Assembly: GCF_039534975.1 (NCBI RefSeq)
Contig: NZ_BAAAWH010000001.1
Coordinates: 558,001 to 622,000, forward strand
Direction of reading: 5' to 3'
Source: Microbacterium terregens
Lineage (GTDB): Bacteria; Actinomycetota; Actinomycetes; Actinomycetales; Microbacteriaceae
Length of the DNA: 64,000 nucleotides
Within the stretch, counting starts at the first letter, position 1; each line of letters begins with the position of its first letter. The notes beneath the pieces were generated by a model. The model was given only the letters and a program-made list of their open reading frames with translations. It was not told the origin of the DNA and made no database searches. Below are positions 47,445 to 54,768 of this stretch, piece after piece. A program made the position numbers and the translations under genes.

Positions 47445-47953
47445 AGCACCTTGAAGAAGTCGAACGGCTCGAGACACGCCCGGCACTCGTAGAGGGCCTT
47501 GCAGGAGGTCGAGCCGAAGCGGGAGACCTCGTGCGTGTCGAGCGATCCGCACCGCGGGCACTTGACGGCCAGGCGCAGACGGATCGGCCCCTGCCCGAGC
47601 GCGGCACGGCCGGATGGCGGCGCGATGCCGTACTCGGTCAGCTTGCGCTTGCCGGCATCCGTCATCCAGTCCGTCGTCCACGCGGGTGTCAGCGTGGTGC
47701 GCACGTCGACGGTGTCGTATCCGGCTGCGGTGAGGGCGAGGACCACGTCGTCGCGCATCGCCTCGAGCGCGGGGCATCCGCTGTACGTCGGCGTGATCGT
47801 GACGGTCGCCCGGTCGCCGTCGACCTCGACCTCGCGCAGCACGCCGAGGTCTTCGATCGTGAGCACGGGCACCTCGGGATCGGTGACGGTCGCCGCCACC
47901 GTCCACGCGTGCTCGCGCGAGTGCACGGGGTGCGCGACTGCGGGAGGTCTCAC
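47441..47953 (-). CDS. paaD: Phenylacetyl-CoA epoxidase subunit PaaD
   Basis: Fe-S maturation-type subunit of the PaaABCE epoxidase system, 170 aa. It has the DUF59/MIP18-like fold with TVTDPEVPVLTIEDLGVLREV near 25-45 and PTYSGCPALEAM near 62, and a C-terminal zinc-ribbon-like region with CPRCGS and CKALYECRACLEPF. GTG at 47953 overlaps the paaC stop (GTGA). All four Cys pairs of the tail are intact. Confidence 0.93.
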   Translation of the reverse strand: MRPPAVAHPVHSREHAWTVAATVTDPEVPVLTIEDLGVLREVEVDGDRATVTITPTYSGCPALEAMRDDVVLALTAAGYDTVDVRTTLTPAWTTDWMTDAGKRKLTEYGIAPPSGRAALGQGPIRLRLAVKCPRCGSLDTHEVSRFGSTSCKALYECRACLEPFDFFKVL

Positions 47954-48819
47954 CAGGTCACCCCCGGATGCTGTCGCGCGAGCACCTGCATCTCGGCGAG
48001 CAGATAGCCCAACGTCGAGAAATGCGTGCCGCGCCGCCCGCCCCCGGCCGAGACGAAGCCTTGCGGCACGTCCAGCTCCGCCTCTGCGAAGACCGTCGCG
48101 ATCACGGCGTCGAAGCCGTCGCGCAGGGTCGACGGGCGCACCGCGATGCCCTCCAGGCGGTCGAGGACGGGCTCGTCGCGGAAGAGCTCGTCGACGTACG
48201 GCCACACGTTCTCGACGGCGCGGATCATCCGGGCTCGGGACTCCTCGGTGCCGCCGGCCAGGCGCAGCACCCACTGGATGGCGTGGTCGCGGTGGTAGTC
48301 GACCTCTTTCAGGGACTTCTCGGCGATCGCGGCCAGCGTCTCGTCCCGCGAGTGACGCAGCCCCGAGTACAGCTCGAACATGTAGGTCGCGACTACGAGT
48401 TGCCGGGCGATCGTCTGGGCGAAGTCGCCGTTGGGCTGCTCCACGATCCACGCGCAGCGGAACTCGTGCTCGTCGCGGAAGTAGGCGAGATCGTCCTCGG
48501 TGCGGCGGTCTGCTGTCCCGGCCGTCCCGGCACGTGCCGGCATGCCGCTCCCGGCATACCGCAGCAGCGAGCGGGCGTGGCCGAGCAGGTCGAGGGCGAT
48601 GTTGGCCAGCGCGACGTCCTCCTCGAGCTCCGGGGCCCGCGCGATCCACCACCCCAGCTGCTGGGACAGGATCAGCGCATCGTCGCCGAGCCAGAGCGCG
48701 TATTCGGCGACATCGGGGGAGGCGACCGCGTCGCCGCTCCCGGCGAGCTCGGCGGCGAGCTCGATCTCGTCGACGGTGACCGACCCGTGGACGTGGGATT
48801 CTTCGTCTGCGCCAGTCAC
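47950..48819 (-). CDS. paaC: Phenylacetyl-CoA epoxidase subunit PaaC
   Basis: Structural, ferritin-like subunit partnering PaaA, 289 aa. Recognisable segments are YALWLGDDALILSQQLGWWIARAPELEEDVALANIALDLLGHARSLL, DDLAYFRDEHEFRCAWIVEQPNGDFAQTIARQ and EKSLKEVDYHRDH. GTG at 48819 overlaps the paaB stop by 4 nt. All paa genes here are translationally coupled. Confidence 0.95.
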   Translation of the reverse strand: MTGADEESHVHGSVTVDEIELAAELAGSGDAVASPDVAEYALWLGDDALILSQQLGWWIARAPELEEDVALANIALDLLGHARSLLRYAGSGMPARAGTAGTADRRTEDDLAYFRDEHEFRCAWIVEQPNGDFAQTIARQLVVATYMFELYSGLRHSRDETLAAIAEKSLKEVDYHRDHAIQWVLRLAGGTEESRARMIRAVENVWPYVDELFRDEPVLDRLEGIAVRPSTLRDGFDAVIATVFAEAELDVPQGFVSAGGGRRGTHFSTLGYLLAEMQVLARQHPGVTW

Positions 48820-49181
48820 AGGTGCGGCACCCCCTCGGAGGCCTTGTAGTACGCCGCGTGCCGGTAGTTCTTGCCGGCTGGGCTCTCGAAGAACGCGCCC
48901 TTCGCATCAGGGTCGCTCGTCGTGATGGCGTCCGCGGGCACGACCCAGATGGAGGTGCCCTCCCCGCGTCGGGTGTACAGGTCGCGGGCGTTGCGCACGG
49001 CCATCTCGGCGTCGGGGGCGTGCAGCGACCCGGCGTGCACGTGGCTGAGTCCGCGGTTGGCGCGCACGAAGACCTCCCAGAGCGGCCACTGCTCGGTGGG
49101 CGATGCGCCTGGGCCCACGCGCCCGGAGGCTCCGGCCGGCGCGTCGGCGCCGCCCGGAGGGGGCGTGGGGAGGGTGCCCAT
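48816..49181 (-). CDS. paaB: Phenylacetyl-CoA epoxidase subunit PaaB with repeat-derived N-terminus
   Basis: 121 aa, about 20-25 longer than usual PaaB. The family part starts at EQWPLWEVFVRANRGLSHVHAGS and ends ASEGVPHL, with SIWVVPA in the middle. The first ~30 residues ([20 protein letters not shown] and on) are Pro/Gly/Ala-rich and are coded by DNA (49110-49172) matching the arms of the repeat after clpC. ATG at 49181 shares one base with the paaA stop (TGATG), supporting this start; GTG at 49118 would give a 100-aa protein of normal size. Confidence 0.9.
   Translation of the reverse strand: MGTLPTPPPGGADAPAGASGRVGPGASPTEQWPLWEVFVRANRGLSHVHAGSLHAPDAEMAVRNARDLYTRRGEGTSIWVVPADAITTSDPDAKGAFFESPAGKNYRHAAYYKASEGVPHL
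49110..49172. repeat. GGGCCCACGC hairpin element inside the 5' end of paaB
   Basis: TGGGCCCACGCGCCC-GGAGGCTCC at the left and GGAGGGGGCGTGGGGAG at the right match the element at 44794-44855 (62 against 63 bp, arms nearly identical, ~21-nt loops unrelated). It covers codons ~4-24 of paaB. Confidence 0.85.
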
Positions 49182-50182
49182 CACGCCCCCGCCCCTTCGG
49201 CATCGCTCGGTGGTCGCGGAGCGCGCGTATCGAGACGCTTGCGTGCATACTCGGCGGCGGCCTCTCGCACCCAGGCGCCGTTCTCGTGTGCCTCCCGACG
49301 CGCCCGCAGGCGCTCGGCGTTCATCGGTCCACGCCCGGCGAGCACCTCGAAGAACTCGGTCCAGTCGATCTCGCTGTGCGCGTACTGCTGTGTCTCCTCG
49401 TCCCAGCGCAGGTGAGGATCGGGCAGCGTGACGCCCAGCGCCTCGGCCTGGGGAACCAGCATCCCGATGAATCGCTGCCGCAGTTCGTCGTTCGAGAACC
49501 GCTTGATCTTCCACGCCGTGGACTGGGCGGAGTTCGGGGACTGGTCATCGGGCGGGCCGAACATCATCAGGCTGGGCCAGTACCAGCGGTTCACGGCATC
49601 CTGGGCCATCTCCCGCTGGGCGGGGGAGCCCTGCATGAGAGTGAGCAGGATCTCGAAGCCCTGGCGCTGGTGGAACGACTCCTCCTTGCAGATCCGGACC
49701 ATCGCGCGGCCGTACGGACCGTACGACGCGCGGCACAGGGGCACCTGGTTGCAGATCGCGGCTCCGTCGACGAGCCAGCCGATCGCGCCCATGTCGGCCC
49801 AGGTGGGTGTCGGGTAGTTGAAGATCGAGGAGTACTTCGCCTTGCCGGTGATCAGCTGCTCGGTGATCTCGTCGCGGGTGATGCCGAGGGTCTGGGCGGC
49901 CGAGTAGAGGTACAGTCCGTGGCCCGCCTCGTCCTGCACCTTGGCCATCAGGATCGCCTTGCGCTTCAGGCTCGGTGCTCGGGTGATCCAGTTTCCCTCG
50001 GGCTGCATGCCGATGATCTCGGAGTGGCCGTGCTGCGAGATCTGCCGGATCAGAGTCCGGCGGTAGGCGTCCGGCATCCAATCGCGCGGCTCGACGCGGG
50101 AGTCCGCCGCGATGATCTCCGAGAAGCGGCGCTCTTCGTCGGTGAGCTCCGGCTCGACGGTGCTGAGCTGTGCGGTGGTCAT
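49181..50182 (-). CDS. paaA: Phenylacetyl-CoA epoxidase subunit PaaA (catalytic)
   Basis: Di-iron monooxygenase subunit that epoxidises the ring of phenylacetyl-CoA, 333 aa. Iron-site helices are visible: [42 protein letters not shown] (Glu/His ligands) near 104-125, and [17 protein letters not shown] near 170-185. ATG at 50182 has AGGAG 7 nt upstream. First gene of the operon, divergent from paaI; the intergenic region carries a CGATCGTT palindrome. Confidence 0.96.
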   Translation of the reverse strand: MTTAQLSTVEPELTDEERRFSEIIAADSRVEPRDWMPDAYRRTLIRQISQHGHSEIIGMQPEGNWITRAPSLKRKAILMAKVQDEAGHGLYLYSAAQTLGITRDEITEQLITGKAKYSSIFNYPTPTWADMGAIGWLVDGAAICNQVPLCRASYGPYGRAMVRICKEESFHQRQGFEILLTLMQGSPAQREMAQDAVNRWYWPSLMMFGPPDDQSPNSAQSTAWKIKRFSNDELRQRFIGMLVPQAEALGVTLPDPHLRWDEETQQYAHSEIDWTEFFEVLAGRGPMNAERLRARREAHENGAWVREAAAEYARKRLDTRAPRPPSDAEGAGA

Positions 50183-50218
50183 CGTCGACTCCTGCCTGGA
50201 CGGAACGGTGGTTTACAG

Positions 50219-50228
50219 AACGATCGTT
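50219..50228. promoter_or_regulatory. Candidate PaaR operator between paaA and paaI
   Basis: AACGATCGTT is a perfect 10-bp palindrome in the 54-bp gap between the divergent starts of paaA and paaI. Its core CGATCGTT recurs at 52909-52916 between paaZ and paaR, the other divergent promoter of the cluster. Confidence 0.6.
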
Positions 50229-50236
50229 TAGTTATT

Positions 50237-50653
50237 ATGGCAGACATGGAGCGACCCACGAAAGCGATGATGCAGCGAGACCTCGCCTCGGCGGCACTCG
50301 GGATGGTCGTCGAGCACGACGAACCGGGTCGAGCGGTCGTCTCGATGCGAGTCCGCGACGACATGACCAACGGCTTCCACATCACCCACGGCGGGCTCGT
50401 GTTCGCCCTCGCCGACACCGCCTTCGCGATCGCGTGCAACGAGGACGAGCGCATCACGGTCGCGCAGGGCGCCGATGTGACGTTCCTCAAGTCGACGACG
50501 ACCGGGCAGACGCTGACGGCCACCGCGGTCCGGCGTGCGCGCAACGGGCGGTCCGGGCTCTACGACGTCACCGTCACCGACGAGACCGGCGACGTCGTGG
50601 CCGAGGTCCGCGGGCGGTCGCTGGTTACGGACCGCACCCTGGCCGACCAGTAG
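50237..50653 (+). CDS. paaI: Hydroxyphenylacetyl-CoA thioesterase PaaI
   Basis: Hotdog-fold thioesterase that releases CoA from stalled intermediates of phenylacetate breakdown, 138 aa. Family segments are ITHGGLVFALADTAFAIACN near 49-68 and DVTFLKSTTTGQTL near 80. ATG at 50237 is chosen; a second ATG three codons on is possible, and neither has a strong ribosome binding site. Its stop codon lies inside the first copy of a 25-bp tandem duplication. Confidence 0.93.
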   Translation: MADMERPTKAMMQRDLASAALGMVVEHDEPGRAVVSMRVRDDMTNGFHITHGGLVFALADTAFAIACNEDERITVAQGADVTFLKSTTTGQTLTATAVRRARNGRSGLYDVTVTDETGDVVAEVRGRSLVTDRTLADQ

Positions 50654-50691
50654 CAACGCCGTGCACGCCGACCAGTAGCAACGCCGTGCAC
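50642..50691 (+). repeat. 25-bp perfect tandem duplication over the paaI stop
   Basis: GCCGACCAGTAGCAACGCCG (+TGCAC) occurs at 50642-50666 and again, without change, at 50667-50691. The first copy supplies the last codons and TAG stop of paaI; the second is non-coding and runs into the left arm of the next hairpin. Confidence 0.93.
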
Positions 50692-50770
50692 AACGTCGCC
50701 GATCGGCGCCGATGGGCTGGCCCGGCGCACCTCAGGGTGGCGTGACGGCCGGATCAGCGACGTTGTGCGC
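50686..50770. repeat. GTGCACAAC hairpin element, copy 1
   Basis: GTGCACAACGTCGCCGATC (50686-50704) pairs with GATCAGCGACGTTGTGCGC (50752-50770) over 19 positions with one G-U pair and one mismatch. Its first 30 nt resemble the element at 60989. Confidence 0.87.
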
Positions 50771-50793
50771 GGGGACGGCCGGCAGGCTCGGCC

Positions 50794-52863
50794 TCAGGCG
50801 GCGGCGAGCTGCTTGGCGACGAGGGTCAGCACGTCGTATTGCGCGACCACCTCGTCCTTCTGGTTGCGGATGACGGCATCCCAGCGCACCTCGCCGTACT
50901 CGTCGGTCTCGCGCGGCGTGATCTGCTTCGCCGTGAGCTCGACCCGGATCTCATCGCCGGGCGAGACCGGCGTGAGGAAGCGCAGGTTCTCCAGTCCGTA
51001 GTTGGCGAGCACCGGACCCGGCTCGGGATCGACGAACAGTCCGGCGGCCCACGAGACGAGAAGATACCCGTGCGCGACCCGGCCAGGGAAGAACGGGTTC
51101 GCCGCTGCGGCCTCTTCGTCCATGTGGGCATAGAACGTGTCGCCTGTGAAGTGCGCGAACGTCTCGATGTCGGCGAGGGTCACCTCCCGTGAGGCCGACA
51201 CGATCTGATCTCCGATCCGCAGCTCCGCGAGGGACTTGCGGAACGGATGCCGCCCCGCGGAGTTGGCGGCAGCACCGGCGTGCCAGACGCCGGTGAGCGC
51301 GGTGAGCATCTCGGGTGAGCCCTGCACGGCGGTCCGCTGCATGTGGTGAAGGACGGCGCGGATGCCGCCGAGCTCTTCGCCGCCACCGGCGCGACCCGGA
51401 CCGCCGTGCACCAGATTCGGCAGCGGCGAGCCGTGTCCGGTCGAGGAGCGGGCGTCGTCGCGGTCCAGCAGCAGCACGCGGCCGTTGAACGCCGAGATCC
51501 GGCTCATCAGTTCCAGTGCAACCTCCGGGTCGTGCGTCGCGATGCTGGTGACGAGCGATCCGCCGCCGCGCGCGACGAGATCAGCGGCCTCGGCGACCGT
51601 GTCGTAGGCGAGGACGGACGCGACCGGACCGAACGCCTCGAGCTGGTGCACGGCGTCGGCCGCGGCATCCGCGAATCGCAGCATCAGCGGCGTCACGAAG
51701 GCGCCGTCGGGGGACTCGCCCACCGAGCCGTCGGCGCGAGTCACGGACGGCGTGCCGGTCGAGCCGATCACGACCTCGCCACCGGCGGCTTCGAGTCGCG
51801 CGACCTGCGCCAGCACGTCGTCGCGCTGCGCGGTGGAGGCGAGCGGGCCCATGGTCACACCGTCCGCACGCGGGTCTCCGACGACCACGCGCTCGGCGAT
51901 GCGGGCGCGCACGGCCTCGATGACGGCGTCGACGGATGCGGCGGGGACCAGTGCCCTGCGGATCGCGGTGCACTTCTGTCCGGCCTTCGAGGTCATCTCG
52001 GTGACGAGCTGACGGACGTAGGCCTCGAACTCCGGTGTTCCGGCGACCGCATCGGGTCCGAGCACGGACGCGTTGATCGAGTCGGTCTCGCTGGTGAATC
52101 GCACTCCACCGGTCTGGACGCTGTCGTGCGCGCGCAGCATCTCGGCCGTCGTCGCGCTGCCGGTGAAGCCGACGATGTCGCCCAGACGCAGGTGATCGAA
52201 CAGACCGGGCACACTGCCGCTCACCAGCTGAAGCGCCCCGTCCGGCAGCAGTCCCGAGTCGACGAGGATGCGCACGAACGCCTCGGCCAGGTAGCCGGTC
52301 GGCGTCGCGGGCTTGACCAGCGTCGGCATGCCCGCGAGGAACGCGGGGGCGAATTTCTCCAGCGAGCCCCAGACGGGGAAGTTGAAGGCGTTCACCTGGA
52401 CGGCCACCCCCGGCAGCCGCGTGTAGATGTGCCGGCCGAGGAACGAGCCGTCCTTGGACAACGGCTCGACGGGCCCGTCGACGAAGACGCGCGTGTTCGG
52501 CATCTCGCGTCGCGCCTTGCCCGAGTACGAGAACAGCACGCCGATGCCGCCGTCGATATCGACCCAGGAGTCGGCCTTCGTGGCACCGGTGCGCGCCGAC
52601 AGCGCGTACAGCTCGTCCTTGCGCTCGGTCAGCGCCAGCGCCAGCTTCTTGAGCAGCACCGCCCGCTCGTGGAACGTGAGTGCTCCGATGCTCGCCTGGC
52701 CGACGGTCCGGGCGTACTCGAGCGCGGCGCCGAGATCGAGTCCTGCCGTGCTCACCCGGGCGACGACCTCGCCGGTCGACGCGTCGCGCACGTCCGTCGC
52801 GCCCGCATCGTCTGCGGGGGTCCACCACGCGCCTTGTATATAGCTGGGCAGGATGCCGCTCAT
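50794..52863 (-). CDS. paaZ: Bifunctional PaaZ: oxepin-CoA hydrolase / semialdehyde dehydrogenase
   Basis: Opens oxepin-CoA and oxidises the resulting aldehyde, 689 aa. The ALDH domain (1-~530) has FNFPVWGSLEKFAPAFLAG, LVKPATPTGYLAE, and the catalytic Cys in SKAGQKCTAIRRA. The C-terminal MaoC (R-specific hydratase) domain (~545-689) has ETFAHFTGDTFYAHMD with the Asp/His pair and RVAHGYLLVSWAAGLFV. ATG at 52863 gives the family start SGILPSYIQGAWW. It is divergent from paaR and convergent with paaI. Confidence 0.96.
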   Translation of the reverse strand: MSGILPSYIQGAWWTPADDAGATDVRDASTGEVVARVSTAGLDLGAALEYARTVGQASIGALTFHERAVLLKKLALALTERKDELYALSARTGATKADSWVDIDGGIGVLFSYSGKARREMPNTRVFVDGPVEPLSKDGSFLGRHIYTRLPGVAVQVNAFNFPVWGSLEKFAPAFLAGMPTLVKPATPTGYLAEAFVRILVDSGLLPDGALQLVSGSVPGLFDHLRLGDIVGFTGSATTAEMLRAHDSVQTGGVRFTSETDSINASVLGPDAVAGTPEFEAYVRQLVTEMTSKAGQKCTAIRRALVPAASVDAVIEAVRARIAERVVVGDPRADGVTMGPLASTAQRDDVLAQVARLEAAGGEVVIGSTGTPSVTRADGSVGESPDGAFVTPLMLRFADAAADAVHQLEAFGPVASVLAYDTVAEAADLVARGGGSLVTSIATHDPEVALELMSRISAFNGRVLLLDRDDARSSTGHGSPLPNLVHGGPGRAGGGEELGGIRAVLHHMQRTAVQGSPEMLTALTGVWHAGAAANSAGRHPFRKSLAELRIGDQIVSASREVTLADIETFAHFTGDTFYAHMDEEAAAANPFFPGRVAHGYLLVSWAAGLFVDPEPGPVLANYGLENLRFLTPVSPGDEIRVELTAKQITPRETDEYGEVRWDAVIRNQKDEVVAQYDVLTLVAKQLAAA

Positions 52864-52908
52864 CAGTGTCTCCGTAGGTGTAGGTCGTCGCACTCGCCAA
52901 TACCTTAC

Positions 52909-52916
52909 CGATCGTT
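52909..52916. promoter_or_regulatory. Candidate PaaR operator between paaZ and paaR
   Basis: TACCGATCGTTCAGG contains the same CGATCGTT core as the site between paaA and paaI. It lies 46 bp upstream of the paaZ start and 44 bp before the paaR GTG, suited to control of both, including autoregulation. Confidence 0.6.
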
Positions 52917-52960
52917 CAGGAAAAGCGCTCGCCGACGGATGCGGGTGCCACACTGGAGGC

Positions 52961-53578
52961 GTGCCCGATATCACCGCCGCAGCCGCCCTCGCCCCCGCAC
53001 GTCGGGGGCGACCGGGATACGACCGGCGGCAGATCCTCGAGATCGCGGTCGAGGTCTTCATCACCCAGGGCTACGACGCGACCTCGGTGTCGTCGCTGGC
53101 CGCCCGGCTGGGCCTGTCGAAGTCCGCGCTGTACCACCACTTCGATTCGAAGGAGCACCTGCTGGGTGTCGCGCTCGAAGAGGCCCTGGGCGGACTCGAG
53201 GGAGTGCTTTCCGAGCCCGGTGCGCGCGAGGGCGGCGCCGGCGAACGGCTCGGGTACGTGCTGCGCGGCGCGGTCCGCGTCCTCGTCGACAAACTTCCCT
53301 TCGTCACGCTTCTCCTGCGGGTCCGCGGCAACAGCGATGTCGAGCGGCAGGCGCTGGGGCGTCGCCGTGCCTTCGATCATGAGGTCACCGGAATGGTGCG
53401 TGCCGCGCAGGAGGAGGGCACCGTACGCGCGGACGTCGATGCCTCGGTCGCCACCCGCCTGCTGTTCGGCATGGTCAACTCGATTGTCGAGTGGTACCGA
53501 CCGACCGGTCCGGAGGGTGCCGCCGAGCTCGCATCCGACGTGATGTCGGTCGCGCTGGACGGCCTCCGCACCCGCTGA
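52961..53578 (+). CDS. paaR: TetR-family regulator PaaR
   Basis: 205-aa TetR repressor. The DNA-binding helix-turn-helix is RRQILEIAVEVFITQGYDATSVSSLAARLGLSKSALYHHFDSKEHLL (about residues 22-68); the C-terminal ligand domain is helical with VRGNSDVERQALGRRRAFDHEV. GTG at 52961 is preceded by TGGAGG and by CACACT 6 nt away. By position next to paaZ it is the likely phenylacetyl-CoA-responsive repressor of the cluster, as known for PaaR proteins of this family; ligand is inferred. Confidence 0.88.
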   Translation: MPDITAAAALAPARRGRPGYDRRQILEIAVEVFITQGYDATSVSSLAARLGLSKSALYHHFDSKEHLLGVALEEALGGLEGVLSEPGAREGGAGERLGYVLRGAVRVLVDKLPFVTLLLRVRGNSDVERQALGRRRAFDHEVTGMVRAAQEEGTVRADVDASVATRLLFGMVNSIVEWYRPTGPEGAAELASDVMSVALDGLRTR

Positions 53579-53656
53579 CGACGGCCGCTGCGCCGCGGTC
53601 GCGAGGCCGATGTCCGAAAGGGGCGCGCCGACCCGGAGCGGCTCGCGACGCGGGCT

Positions 53657-53662
53657 TAGCCT
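53657..53662 (+). promoter_or_regulatory. -10 box of the DUF4232-like gene
   Basis: TAGCCT with a 6-nt gap (GGAGGC) to ATG at 53669. The gap also reads as a Shine-Dalgarno at an unusually short distance. Confidence 0.4.
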
Positions 53663-53668
53663 GGAGGC

Positions 53669-54379
53669 ATGAGCGCCGCACCTCCCCGCAGACGGCTGTC
53701 GCCGGCGGTCTACCGGCGCCGGCGCATCGTGCTGCTGCTCGCGCTGCTGGCTGCCGCCGCGCTCGTGTGGGTGCTCATCGCACAACCGTGGCGAGGAGCA
53801 TCCGCGACCGCACCGGACCCGACACCGACCTCGGTGCAGGGTGGCGTCAGCGACCTCCCCGTACCCGGGACGTCGACCCCGACGCCGAGCGGAGCGCCGA
53901 CCCCGGAAGGGACGGCGGATGCTGTTCCCTCGCCCTCCGCGGCACCCTCCGACACCGCGACCCCCACCGCCAAGGCCTGTATGGCGCGGGATGTCACGGT
54001 CGAGCCGCTCACCGATCAGGACACCTATGACCCGGGTCAGAATCCGCAGCTGTCGATCCGGCTGACCAACGCCGGCTCGACGGACTGCACGCTGAACGTG
54101 GGCACGAGCAAGCAGTCGTTTCTCATCGTCAGCGGCGACGACGTCTGGTGGCGCTCCACGGACTGTCAGACCGAACCCAGCGACATGCTCGTGCTCCTTG
54201 CGGCGGGTCAGTCCGTCTCCAGCGCCGCTCCGCTCACCTGGGATCGCACCCGCTCCTCGGTCGGCGACTGCGGCGCCGGCGACCGGCAGGTCGCGCCCGG
54301 CGACGGGGCTTCGTACCATCTCAGCGTCGAAATCGGCGGCATCCCCTCGACGCAGTCGAAGCAGATCTTCCTCTACTGA
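53669..54379 (+). CDS. Membrane-anchored protein, DUF4232-like
   Basis: 236 aa. An Arg-rich start (PPRRRLSPAVYRRRR) precedes one hydrophobic segment (~21-38), then a long Pro/Thr/Ser/Ala linker (~45-100) suited to crossing the cell wall, then an extracytoplasmic domain (~105-236) with ACMARDVTVEPLTDQDTY, IRLTNAGSTDCTLNVG, WRSTDCQTEPSDM and SVGDCGAGDRQVAPG. The four cysteines and the LTNAGS-type strand resemble DUF4232 domains of unknown function. ATG at 53669 is the only sensible start. Confidence 0.75.
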   Translation: MSAAPPRRRLSPAVYRRRRIVLLLALLAAAALVWVLIAQPWRGASATAPDPTPTSVQGGVSDLPVPGTSTPTPSGAPTPEGTADAVPSPSAAPSDTATPTAKACMARDVTVEPLTDQDTYDPGQNPQLSIRLTNAGSTDCTLNVGTSKQSFLIVSGDDVWWRSTDCQTEPSDMLVLLAAGQSVSSAAPLTWDRTRSSVGDCGAGDRQVAPGDGASYHLSVEIGGIPSTQSKQIFLY

Positions 54380-54381
54380 AC

Positions 54382-54403
54382 CTGTCCCCCGAAGAGGGGA
54401 CAG
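54382..54403 (+). terminator. Hairpin after the DUF4232-like gene
   Basis: CTGTCCCC and GGGGACAG form a perfect 8-bp stem with a 6-nt loop, 2 bp after the stop codon. It is followed by ACGGTTCTTCG, with no long T run. Probable terminator. Confidence 0.6.
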
Positions 54404-54768
54404 ACGGTTCTTCGACACCCGCGTAATCTTGAATCAGCTCCCGGTTCTATCGGCTCCTAGCTGTCCCCAGCAGCATTTCGTCCCCAGCGAGAAATACGAG
54501 CCCACGGTGAGCATGTGGCCCTCTCGAGTCATCCCCCGCGCAGGGGGTGGTCCGAGGGGGCCATGTTTTTCCCCTCAGGCGGGCGCCGGTGTGGTTCGAC
54601 GGACGGCGCTCCAGAGGCGAGCGGCGACGGCTCCGCGTCGCGCACCGGTCACCGAATACTCCTGATGAGAATCGATTTCCCGTCGCTCGGACGGCTGATC
54701 GTCACGCTCGGGAAAGAACGCAGGGCCGGAGTATCCCCCCGGACCACTCCGACCCCGCTTCCCCCATG
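54404..54768. other. Gene-free stretch with several hairpins
   Basis: 365 bp between convergent genes. Besides the terminator hairpin before it, CCCCC/GGGGG (54533-54547), GAGGGG/CCCCTC (54554-54576, with GTTTTT in the loop) and CGGAGT/ACTCCG (54727-54751) can form. I find no ORF with a start and coding character. It is unusually long for a convergent gap here and may hold a small RNA or decayed sequence. Confidence 0.45.
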
